DNA from: an uncultured Rhodospirillaceae bacterium
GTDB taxonomy: Bacteria > Pseudomonadota > Alphaproteobacteria > RF32 > CAG-239
Assembly (NCBI GenBank): GCA_900313185.1
Contig: OMQI01000168.1
Span: 1-18,085, forward strand
DNA: 18,085 nucleotides
Direction of reading: 5' to 3'
Positions 1 through 6,789 of this stretch are shown here, piece by piece. The position numbers and the translations under genes were made by a program. The notes under the pieces are model-generated. The model was given only the letters and a program-made list of their open reading frames with translations. It did no database searches and was not told the DNA's origin. Position 1 is the stretch's first letter. Every line of letters starts with the position of its first letter.

Positions 1-10
1 GGAAAACATC

Positions 11-475
11 ATGAGACATGGTGACGCACACAGAAAATTTAATATGCCGAAAAGCCAAAGAAGAGCTTTGTTCTCTAACCTGACTTCTGCATTGTTAACG
101 CATGAACAAATTACAATCACTTTGACACGCGCCAAAGAATTAAGAACTTTTGCCGACAATATGATTACGTATGCCAAAAAGGGTGATTTAAACAGTCGCC
201 GTTTAGCTGCAGCTTTCTTGCGCAATAATGAAGTTGTTTCTAAGCTTTTCTCTACTTTGGCAGAACGCTACAAAGATCGCAACGGCGGTTATACTCGTGT
301 TTTGAAAGCAGGTTTCCGTTATGGCGATTGCGCTCCGATGGCCGTTATTGAATTGGTTGACAGAGATGTAAATGCCAAAGGTGCTAAAGATTTAGCCAGA
401 GTCGCTGCTGAAAAGGCTGCCGCTGAGGCTGCGGAAAAAGCAGAAGCTGCTACAGAAACCAGCGAAAACGCATAA
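11..475 (+). CDS. rplQ: 50S ribosomal protein L17
   Basis: This is ribosomal protein L17 of the large subunit, which sits near the exit tunnel. The N-terminus (MRHGDAHRKFNMPKSQRRAL) and the following segment with LLTHEQITITLTRAKELR are typical of L17, and the core covers about residues 1-120. The 154-residue length exceeds the E. coli protein because of an Ala/Glu/Lys-rich tail from about residue 127, an extension also seen in other alphaproteobacterial L17 proteins as I recall them. The start is ATG at 11, with GGAAAA at bases 1-6 as a modest ribosome binding site. rplQ is normally the last gene of the rpoA operon. The window starts too late to show rpoA, but the strong terminator just downstream fits that position. 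Confidence 0.97.
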   Translation: MRHGDAHRKFNMPKSQRRALFSNLTSALLTHEQITITLTRAKELRTFADNMITYAKKGDLNSRRLAAAFLRNNEVVSKLFSTLAERYKDRNGGYTRVLKAGFRYGDCAPMAVIELVDRDVNAKGAKDLARVAAEKAAAEAAEKAEAATETSENA

Positions 476-500
476 GTCTTTATAGAAATATAAAATTTGA

Positions 501-536
501 AAAACCTTGCCCGTTATTGCCGGCAAGGTTTTTTTT
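501..536 (+). terminator. Rho-independent terminator after rplQ
   Basis: Stem CCTTGCC (505-511) pairs with GGCAAGG (522-528) around a 10-nt loop. It is preceded by AAAA, which pairs with the start of a run of eight T at 529-536. It lies 25 nt after the rplQ stop and is a textbook intrinsic terminator for the ribosomal protein operon. Confidence 0.92.
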
Positions 537-554
537 GTAATACATTTATATAAC

Positions 555-579
555 AAAAAAGCTCCTCAAGATGAGGAGC
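555..579 (-). terminator. Rho-independent terminator of the 72-aa gene (minus strand)
   Basis: Read on the minus strand, GCTCCTC (579-573), a 5-nt loop and GAGGAGC (567-561) are followed by six T (560-555). It lies about 25 nt beyond the stop codon of the minus-strand gene at 605-823. Together with the rplQ terminator it insulates two convergent transcription units. Confidence 0.82.
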
Positions 580-594
580 CGGAGGAGTAAAACA

Positions 595-648
595 ATGAAA
601 ATTTTTATCTTCCGCTATTCAAGAAATTATCACGCACTATTTGCATAG
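595..648 (+). CDS. possible 17-aa small ORF with strong ribosome binding site
   Basis: A 17-codon reading frame (MKIFIFRYSRNYHALFA) starts at ATG 595 and ends with TAG at 646-648. GGAGGAG at 581-587 gives near-ideal Shine-Dalgarno spacing of 7 nt. It is antisense to the 3' end of the 605-823 gene, and no plus-strand promoter is evident between it and the rplQ terminator. The upstream CTCCTC (562-567) can pair with GAGGAG at 573-578 or, alternatively, with the Shine-Dalgarno at 582-587. It may be a chance combination, so confidence is low. Confidence 0.2.
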   Translation: MKIFIFRYSRNYHALFA

Positions 649-823
649 TATTTCCTTGTTCACGGATTCTTTCGGCCATAACCTCGTGCATTTTCTGTAT
701 AGGAGAAAAACCACGGTCCAACGAATTCATCATCGATTTCCCAAACGGAATATCTACCTTATCGGTTGCGCCTACTGATTTTACCATTGCGCCCTTTGTA
801 AATTCTGTTCTTTTGTCACTCAT
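605..823 (-). CDS. conserved-looking small hypothetical protein, 72 aa
   Basis: I do not recognise this protein. It is a soluble-looking 72-residue chain with no signal peptide, membrane segment or cysteine, and a mildly basic N-terminal half. The stretch from about residue 35 to 66, which includes MHEVMAERIREQGN, looks helical. It is probably a real gene: ATG at 823 is preceded on the minus strand by AAGGAA at 7-8 nt spacing, a TTGACA-type promoter lies about 35-60 nt upstream, and an intrinsic terminator lies just past the stop. It is monocistronic, convergent with rplQ and divergent from murJ. The promoter overlaps an 18-bp palindrome, so it may be under specific control. No function can be assigned. 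Confidence 0.75.
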   Translation of the reverse strand: MSDKRTEFTKGAMVKSVGATDKVDIPFGKSMMNSLDRGFSPIQKMHEVMAERIREQGNTMQIVRDNFLNSGR

Positions 824-856
824 TTTTTTGTTCCTTGAATTTCTATTCTTACTTTA

Positions 857-885
857 GACATAACACTGACAAAATATTTTGTCAA
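857..885 (-). promoter_or_regulatory. sigma-70-type promoter for the 72-aa gene
   Basis: On the minus strand, TTGACA (885-880) is a perfect -35 box. A 17-nt spacer separates it from TATGTC (862-857), which is preceded by TGT and so forms an extended -10. The predicted transcript starts about 25-30 nt before the ATG at 823. The -35 lies within or beside the palindrome at 867-884. Confidence 0.6.
867..884. promoter_or_regulatory. perfect 18-bp palindrome, candidate operator
   Basis: TGACAAAATATTTTGTCA reads identically on both strands. It covers most of the -35 box and the spacer of the minus-strand promoter for the 72-aa gene. It ends 14 bp before a TATAAT on the plus strand that may serve murJ. 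Position and symmetry suggest a site for a dimeric regulator controlling one or both divergent genes. I cannot name the regulator. Confidence 0.45.
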
Positions 886-898
886 TAGTTTTTTACGA

Positions 899-904
899 TA
901 TAAT
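899..904 (+). promoter_or_regulatory. candidate -10 box for the murJ operon
   Basis: TATAAT lies 92 bp before the murJ ATG. The only -35-like hexamer, TTGTCA at 879-884, has a spacer of just 14 bp, which is short, so activation by a regulator at the adjacent palindrome is possible. A second candidate is TTGTTA (911-916), 18 bp, then TATACA (935-940) with an upstream TGT. The 9-bp repeat TTTGTTATA at 910-918 and 930-938 lies in the leader. Confidence 0.4.
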
Positions 905-995
905 ATTTATTTGTTATAAAAACAACAATTTTGTTATACAATCTGTGGAAAATAAGATAAAAATAACACTAAGTTGTAATGTTTTTGAGGAAAAT

Positions 996-2567
996 ATGTC
1001 TTTATTTAAGTCTGTTGCCACCTTCGGAGGATTGACTTTTATCAGCAGAATAACAGGGTTTTTGCGTGATATGGTGTTGGCAAACCTGCTTGGCGCTTCG
1101 GCGATGGCTGATGCTTTTGTTGTTGCGTTTAAATTACCTAATTTGTTTCGTAGTCTGTTTGCCGAAGGTGCGTTTACCAGTGCTTTTGTTCCGCTTTTCT
1201 CGCAAAAATTAGTTGCCGAAGGCAAGAAAAAATCGATTTTTTTTGCAGCACAGGCCATGTCGGTTTTGGTAGTAATTGTCGGGCTTTTTGTCGTTTTATT
1301 TGAAATATGTATGCCGTATGTGGTAGATGTTTTGGCTCCGGGGTTCTATGATGACGTCGGTAAAACCGAATTGGCGGTTGAGTTATGCCGCATAACTTTT
1401 CCGTTTTTATTGTTGATTTCAATTGTTTCTTTTCAAGGAGGAATATTAAATTCATTTGAAAAGTTTGCTGCTCCGGCTACCGCACCGATAATTCTTAACC
1501 TAACGATGATCTTTTCGGCCTATGTCTTTGTACCGTTTATGCCGACTGCAGCACACGGTATTGCTTTAGGTATAACTGTTGCCGGCTTGTTTGAAATATT
1601 ATGGCTGTGGATTTTTTTAAGACGGATAGATGTTAAAATACATCCGTATTTGCATATAATAAAGATTATGCACAATCCGGAGATTAAAACTTTATTCAAG
1701 CGTATTGCTCCGGGGGTTGTAGGTGCCGGAATTTATCAAATAAATATGGCTGTGGATACAATTTTGGTGTCACTGGTCGGAACCGGTGCAATTTCGTGGC
1801 TCTATTATGCCAACAGATTACAGCAGTTACCGCTTGGAGTGGTGGGAGCCGCCATAAGTGTCGCTTTATTGCCGATTTTATCCAAATACTTAAAAGCTGG
1901 AGATTTGGATAATGCCAGAGATACGCAAGATAAGGCTGTCGAATACGGTTTGCTTTTATCTTTTCCGGCGGCGGTTTTACTGATCGTTTTGGCCGAACCG
2001 ATAGTCAGATTATTGTTTCAGCACGGTAAATTCCTATCGGGAGATGCTTCTATGACGGCAAATGCGGTAATAGCTTATTCGATAGGTTTGCCGTTATATG
2101 TTATGACCAAAGCTCTAATGCCGAATTTTTTTGCCAGAGGAGATACGGTAACTCCGGTGAAATACAGTGCGGTTGTTTTTGTTACCAATCTAACGTTTAA
2201 TTTAATATTGATGAGATTTTATGGTCACGTGGGAATTGCTATGGCAACCACAATTGCCGCCTTTGTGTCATTATTGCAATATGTAATGGGGTTGAAAAAA
2301 CGAGGATATTGGAGTTTTAAAAAGCCGTTATTGAAGAAAATGTGTAAAATAATTGGCGTGTCGATTCTTATGGGGTGTTTCGTGTGGTTGGTCAATAAAG
2401 GGATTTTGTATTATTTTCCTGATTATCCGGAACATAAGATTACCTTATTGGCGACACTGAGTTTTTTGGGAATTATTGCGCTTGCATTTTTCCTGATTCT
2501 CGCTACAATATGTTCAATAATAAATTATCGTGAAATTCTGCAAATGATGAGGAGAAAAAATGGTTAA
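996..2567 (+). CDS. murJ: lipid II flippase MurJ (MOP superfamily)
   Basis: MurJ flips lipid II across the inner membrane for peptidoglycan synthesis. From ATG 996 the protein is 523 residues, the usual MurJ length, and polytopic throughout with about 14 predicted membrane helices. The N-terminal signature is intact: R18, R24, D39 and R52 occupy the positions of the essential charged residues of E. coli MurJ, within ISRITGFLRD and KLPNLFRSLFAEGAF. The frame stays open upstream to a TTG at 879, but residues before 996 do not resemble the family. ATG 996 has GAGG at 5-nt spacing and gives the canonical MSLFKSVAT start. It is the first gene of a five-gene operon, and its end overlaps the next gene by 8 nt. 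Confidence 0.97.
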   Translation: MSLFKSVATFGGLTFISRITGFLRDMVLANLLGASAMADAFVVAFKLPNLFRSLFAEGAFTSAFVPLFSQKLVAEGKKKSIFFAAQAMSVLVVIVGLFVVLFEICMPYVVDVLAPGFYDDVGKTELAVELCRITFPFLLLISIVSFQGGILNSFEKFAAPATAPIILNLTMIFSAYVFVPFMPTAAHGIALGITVAGLFEILWLWIFLRRIDVKIHPYLHIIKIMHNPEIKTLFKRIAPGVVGAGIYQINMAVDTILVSLVGTGAISWLYYANRLQQLPLGVVGAAISVALLPILSKYLKAGDLDNARDTQDKAVEYGLLLSFPAAVLLIVLAEPIVRLLFQHGKFLSGDASMTANAVIAYSIGLPLYVMTKALMPNFFARGDTVTPVKYSAVVFVTNLTFNLILMRFYGHVGIAMATTIAAFVSLLQYVMGLKKRGYWSFKKPLLKKMCKIIGVSILMGCFVWLVNKGILYYFPDYPEHKITLLATLSFLGIIALAFFLILATICSIINYREILQMMRRKNG

Positions 2568-3696
2568 ATTTAGTAGTGAAAAATTTGCAAAATTGGCGGA
2601 AAAAATAAAAAATATTAAGTTAGAAAAAATAAAAGAAGCGCTACCTAAAATAAAAAGTAGTGCAGGCGAAAAAGTTTCTTTTGCGAAAAAAATAGAATGG
2701 AAAAAATTGCCGTTATCGATATGGGAAAAAATCAAAAAAATTAAGTTCAAAAAAACATCAATATATAAATTCGGTAGAAAATTTTTGAAAAAAATGTCCG
2801 ATTCGTGGAAGATGGTGCTTACTTTCGTTCCGCTTTTCTTGATTTTTTATTATGTTTTGGGAAGCAAGATAGTTGAAAATATAGATGTTAAAACTCAATA
2901 TAAAATTGAGAATGATGCGACACCGTTATTTATGACAGCAGATACAATGTCTTTTTTGATTAAACGTGAAGTTGATGATAAAATGTGGACTCCTAATCTG
3001 CCACTCGTTTTCCCGGCGTACATTTTGGATAATATGCCTAATTTTCAGACCGGAATTATCACGGCTGTCAAGGATATTGCCGGCACATTAAGATATCTGA
3101 AGCATAATACCGAAAATCAGAATAAAGATATTAAAGCGGCATATAAATTACTGAACTATGCTCCGAATGTATGGATAATGTCCAGAAAGGGAAAGTTTAA
3201 TTTAGCTCCGTCATCTAATTCGCAATACCGCAAAGCCGGAAACGAATTGCGCAAATTTATGCGAGACGGTATATATAAGCCGGATATTGATGATTTGCGT
3301 CTGTTGTTGCAAAAAATCAGTACAAAATTACAAAAACTGACATTGGATAGTGAAAATTATCAGCAGGAAAATACTTCTTTATGGTTTGATGGTGGTGCTG
3401 ATGATTTGTTCTATATGCATAAAGGATATGCATTCGCATTATGGCAAATCAGCAACACTTTGTGCCGAGATTATAAAGATTTGATTATCGAAAACAATTT
3501 GTATGAAGATTGGATAAGAATGAGTGCATCGTTACAAAAAGCTGCGGAATACTCTCCGAGCATTATTCGTAACGGCAAAATTGACAGTGCATTTATACCA
3601 AATCATTTACTGATGCAAAATTATTATCTGTTGCGCAGTATTTCTGCGGCCTTAAAAATTCGGGATAATCTTGCAGGAGTTTCGAATGCTGATTAA
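2560..3696 (+). CDS. DUF2333 family membrane-anchored protein
   Basis: The protein has 378 residues and an unknown molecular function. The segment at about residues 135-166, with MWTPNLPLVFPAYILDNMPN then FQTGI, matches my recollection of the DUF2333 family, as does the closing region with GGADDLFYMHKGYAFAL. Residues 1-80 are strongly basic (25 Lys), with imperfectly repeated K-I-K-x-K elements and probably helical. One membrane helix follows at about 84-101, and the remaining ~275 residues are probably periplasmic. The topology would be a basic cytoplasmic tail, one span and an outer domain. It starts 8 nt inside the murJ end and overlaps the nfu-like gene by 11 nt, so it is translationally coupled to cell-wall and Fe-S genes. 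The family call is fairly sure; the role is not. Confidence 0.8.
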   Translation: MVKFSSEKFAKLAEKIKNIKLEKIKEALPKIKSSAGEKVSFAKKIEWKKLPLSIWEKIKKIKFKKTSIYKFGRKFLKKMSDSWKMVLTFVPLFLIFYYVLGSKIVENIDVKTQYKIENDATPLFMTADTMSFLIKREVDDKMWTPNLPLVFPAYILDNMPNFQTGIITAVKDIAGTLRYLKHNTENQNKDIKAAYKLLNYAPNVWIMSRKGKFNLAPSSNSQYRKAGNELRKFMRDGIYKPDIDDLRLLLQKISTKLQKLTLDSENYQQENTSLWFDGGADDLFYMHKGYAFALWQISNTLCRDYKDLIIENNLYEDWIRMSASLQKAAEYSPSIIRNGKIDSAFIPNHLLMQNYYLLRSISAALKIRDNLAGVSNAD

Positions 3697-4210
3697 AACC
3701 GAGGATTTGCCATCGAAGTCAGTGATTAATTTTTATTTGCCGCAAATTGCGGTATCATCGGAAAATGCGATACTTTTAGAAAACTCGGCTGATTGCAAAA
3801 GCGATTTTACCAACGAGGTTTTTGCCGTAGAAGGAGTTGAATATTGTTTATTGGCTGAAAATTTGGTTTCGGTTAAATACAGTGATGAATCAGATAAAGA
3901 AGTAATTAAGGCGCTTGTATTGGCATGTATTGATGATTATATGCAAAATCCGTTGCAATTATCGGAATATTGTGGAAATGGTAATTTACTACGGAAATGC
4001 GAAGCATTGGCTGATGCCCTTATCCGCCCCACGCTTAATCGTGACAAAGGAGATATAACTATATCTTTGTTAGGAGAAAATGTTTTGCAAGTGCAATTTA
4101 CCGGTCATTGTGCGGGTTGCCCTTATGCTCAGAATACACTACAGAATGTTATTGTTAAGACATTTAAGCGTTATCTTCCTCAAATAAAAGAAGTGAGGCT
4201 GAAGGAGTAA
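3686..4210 (+). CDS. Nfu/NifU-type iron-sulfur carrier protein
   Basis: Nfu proteins carry an Fe-S cluster bridged between two subunits and hand it to apo-enzymes in the cytoplasm. This 174-residue protein has an Nfu N-terminal-like domain (about 1-88, beginning MLIKTEDLPS and including FAVEGVEYCLL) and a NifU C-terminal domain (about 100-174) with the cluster motif C142-A-G-C145-P. The RPTLNRDKGDI segment (114-124) stands where most family members have a D-G-G-D-I loop; here it is D120-K-G-D123. A TTG at 3671 would add five residues. ATG 3686 is preferred, with AGGAG at 3675-3679 and 6-nt spacing. It overlaps the DUF2333 gene by 11 nt and is followed after 3 nt by the Bax-like gene. Confidence 0.88.
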   Translation: MLIKTEDLPSKSVINFYLPQIAVSSENAILLENSADCKSDFTNEVFAVEGVEYCLLAENLVSVKYSDESDKEVIKALVLACIDDYMQNPLQLSEYCGNGNLLRKCEALADALIRPTLNRDKGDITISLLGENVLQVQFTGHCAGCPYAQNTLQNVIVKTFKRYLPQIKEVRLKE

Positions 4211-4213
4211 TAA

Positions 4214-5104
4214 ATGGCGAAGTGGTTGAAGATATTTTTGCTGTGTATGTGTGTTGTCGGGCGTGCTTATGCCGAGCCCGTGCTTGAAAAGCGTAGCGGT
4301 GCCATATATGTGGAATCGGCAACTACAGCAGAAGTTGAAAAATTGTTTCGTCAGTATCATTTTGATGAATATAAAGAACCTTACGGAAAATATCCGAGAA
4401 TATATTTAAAGAAAATGCCTGATGACTGGAAAGAAATTCCGGAAAACAAAGCAAAGCATCGTACTTTTATCCGTATTTTATTGCCATTGGTACTGAAAGT
4501 TAATGAAGCGATTACGGCAGAACGAGCCTTAATTGAAAATATCAATAATAAATATGTAAATAACATTGCTTTAAGTGAAGATGAATTAAAAATTTTGGAG
4601 GATATGGCGGTTAAATATGATGTATTCACTCGAATGAAAGGCGATACACGAACAGCCCTTTTGTTAGACGGATTATTAACCAATATAGATATTCTTCCGC
4701 CCTCTATTATGATTGCATCTGCGGCGGCATATACCGATTGGGGGACATCACGTTTAGCAATGCAGGCTAATTCGTTATATTTGGAAGAAGTATGGTATAC
4801 TGACGAAGGTTTAAAACCTTTGAATGATGAAAATGCCGATTATCGTTATAAAGTATATTCTTCTTTGGAAGAAAGCATAGCGGCACATGCTTTGAAAATG
4901 AACTCGCATATAAACTATGATTACTTCAGAGTAGGCCGAAAATTAAGCCGTGATATTAATCGTCCGCCGTATGGCGAACAGTTGACAGTTCATATGTTAC
5001 ACGATAACAATATGCGCAATATTATGGGTTTGATAGACTATACTCTTGTCCATTACGGTTTGGCAAAAACCGACTATTTTCCGCAATTGGTTGATGTCGA
5101 ATAG
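4214..5104 (+). CDS. secreted Bax-like glucosaminidase-fold protein, catalytic Glu replaced
   Basis: The 296-residue precursor has a signal peptide (MAKWLKIFLLCMCVVGRAYA, cut before EP) and a C-terminal region resembling the Bax/FlgJ glucosaminidase family. Residues 161-182 align with the family's active-site segment: LPPSIMIASAAAYTDWGTSR corresponds to VPxSLxLAQAAxESGWGTSR. The family's catalytic Glu, three residues before the Trp, is Y173 here, and the following Ser-Gly is T174-D175. The next motif, usually GNNLFG, is ANSLYL. The fold is probably kept, but classic hydrolase activity is doubtful; it may bind peptidoglycan or regulate a partner. ATG 4214 has AAGGAG with 6-nt spacing. The gene sits 3 nt after the nfu-like gene and 11 nt before the kinase. 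Confidence 0.8.
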   Translation: MAKWLKIFLLCMCVVGRAYAEPVLEKRSGAIYVESATTAEVEKLFRQYHFDEYKEPYGKYPRIYLKKMPDDWKEIPENKAKHRTFIRILLPLVLKVNEAITAERALIENINNKYVNNIALSEDELKILEDMAVKYDVFTRMKGDTRTALLLDGLLTNIDILPPSIMIASAAAYTDWGTSRLAMQANSLYLEEVWYTDEGLKPLNDENADYRYKVYSSLEESIAAHALKMNSHINYDYFRVGRKLSRDINRPPYGEQLTVHMLHDNNMRNIMGLIDYTLVHYGLAKTDYFPQLVDVE

Positions 5105-5115
5105 GGGAGGGATAG

Positions 5116-6789
5116 ATGTATTTTAAGCTCAACAAAAAAATCATCTACAGTATGCTCTGCTTATTGGTAATTATGGTTATCATCTTTTTGATAATTTTTA
5201 CCAATTTATATTCCCAAAAATTACAAGATAACCAAAACTCGGTTTACATTCGTAACCAATACGTAGTCAGCTTATTATATGATAAAGTACGAATGCAAAA
5301 ACAGTTAGCCGAAATAGCAGCTAAGAATCCGGAACTTATTACCGATAAAAATTTATTGCCGTTGAACAAGGAAATAAATATTGCTCAACAAGAATTGAGT
5401 AATGAACAAAAACTCAGCGATGAGTTGCGGCATAATTATGATAATAACCGTGAAGCAATTATCACCGGCGCCAAAATAGTGGGCATAAGCGCATTGTTTG
5501 TGATATTTTTCATTTTATTGATGTTGCTTTTGTTGGATTATTGGGTGGTAATGCCTGTAGAAAAATTAATTAAAATCAGTAACAATGTTTCGGCAGGTAT
5601 TTTTTCAAGCCGCTTAGAGATGCCAAAGGATCGTTATTTTAAAGATGAATTTGATATTTTGTTTCGCACCTTTAACAAAATGCTGGAAAATACCGAGCAG
5701 AATATCGAGGAAAGCAAGCTAAGAGAGCTTTTTTTGCAACAACTTATAGATGCCATACCTGACGGTGTAAGGGTTATAGATAAAAACTTTAATGTAATAA
5801 TGGTGAACCGTGCTTTTGGCGAATTATTGAAAATAAAGGGAAATTGTGCGGGGGAAAAATGTTATGAAGCATACGGTTATGAAAATTGTGATGGTTGTCC
5901 TATCAGCAGATATAATTGCCCTGTGCGTCATTTCAGAAATAATACAAGCGATTTGCATACCATCCATGAGGTGGGTAAAGCCCCTTTGTATGTTAACGCA
6001 ACCCGTCTGATTTTCGGAAAGAGTAAGCAAGATTACTATGTTGTGGAAGCAATACACGACTTAAGCGGAGATGTCCGTTTTTCACATCAGCAAAAAGTAT
6101 CGTCTTTAGCATTTTTATCGACTTCAATTGCTCATGAAATGAAAAATAATTTAGGCGCTATTCGTTTGATTTTAGAAGGTTTGCTGGATACACAGGATGA
6201 AAATGACGATAAAGCAGATAGTCGCAAAAAATATCTGACAATGGCCTATAATCAATTGGTGGAAACTGTCAAAACACCGGAAAGACTATTAAAATTGGCT
6301 CGCTATTCCGATGCAGATTACGGGTTGATAGATGTGTCATCAGCGGTTAAAGATATGATGATAATGATAGATTATGAAGCTAAACGTCGGGGTATCGTTG
6401 TTAATATGGATATTGCAAATGATTTATCATTCTGGGGTAATGAAGCCGATTTTAAGATGATAATTCTCAATTTGGCGCAGAATGCCATAAAAGCTATGCC
6501 GGAAGGCGGAGAATTGAAAATATCAGGCAATAAAAAATCGACTAATATGGTTTTAAGCATAAAAGATACCGGAATAGGTATTGATGAAAAGCAAATTAAG
6601 CATATATTTGAGCCTTTTTATTCTGCTAACAGTTATGCCAAAAGTTCCGGTCTGGGGTTAGCAATAGTGAGCAGTTTGGTAGAAAAATGCTCCGGAAAAA
6701 TAAGCGTGAAAAGTAAAGTTGGCAAAGGAACGGAATTTATTATTACAATTCCGCTGAAAATTAAGAAGTCTTCTTCAAAAAAATCATAG
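5116..6789 (+). CDS. membrane sensor histidine kinase with HAMP and Cys-rich PAS domain
   Basis: This is a 557-residue two-component sensor. Its order is TM helix (9-29), a helical extracytoplasmic region of ~90 residues, TM helix (119-141), HAMP (142-195), PAS (about 205-310), HisKA with the H-box SIAHEMKNN (phosphoacceptor H340), and HATPase_c (about 430-548). The ATPase has an N box (N452, N456), G1 DTGIGI (484-489), F box FEPF and G2 GLGL (512-515). All catalytic motifs are intact. The PAS contains five cysteines: C244, C249, C258, C261 and C268, the last three in CDGCPISRYNC. They could bind metal or sense redox state. No response regulator is encoded in the window. ATG 5116 follows GGGGAGGG. 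It is the last gene of the murJ operon, and its stop overlaps the convergent exporter gene by 6 nt. Confidence 0.93.
   Translation: MYFKLNKKIIYSMLCLLVIMVIIFLIIFTNLYSQKLQDNQNSVYIRNQYVVSLLYDKVRMQKQLAEIAAKNPELITDKNLLPLNKEINIAQQELSNEQKLSDELRHNYDNNREAIITGAKIVGISALFVIFFILLMLLLLDYWVVMPVEKLIKISNNVSAGIFSSRLEMPKDRYFKDEFDILFRTFNKMLENTEQNIEESKLRELFLQQLIDAIPDGVRVIDKNFNVIMVNRAFGELLKIKGNCAGEKCYEAYGYENCDGCPISRYNCPVRHFRNNTSDLHTIHEVGKAPLYVNATRLIFGKSKQDYYVVEAIHDLSGDVRFSHQQKVSSLAFLSTSIAHEMKNNLGAIRLILEGLLDTQDENDDKADSRKKYLTMAYNQLVETVKTPERLLKLARYSDADYGLIDVSSAVKDMMIMIDYEAKRRGIVVNMDIANDLSFWGNEADFKMIILNLAQNAIKAMPEGGELKISGNKKSTNMVLSIKDTGIGIDEKQIKHIFEPFYSANSYAKSSGLGLAIVSSLVEKCSGKISVKSKVGKGTEFIITIPLKIKKSSSKKS

Noticed and set aside
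910..938. 9-bp direct repeat TTTGTTATA at 20-bp period in the murJ leader
   Set aside because: It is AT-rich and short, so easily expected by chance here; mentioned with the promoter but not counted as a regulator site.
879..995. Upstream extension of murJ to a TTG start at 879
   Set aside because: The added 39 residues do not look like MurJ, and the ATG at 996 has a ribosome site and gives the conserved N-terminus with R18/R24/D39/R52 in register.
3671..3685. TTG start for the Nfu-like gene
   Set aside because: AGGAG at 3675-3679 would lie inside this extension; it is correctly spaced for ATG 3686, where the family N-terminus begins.
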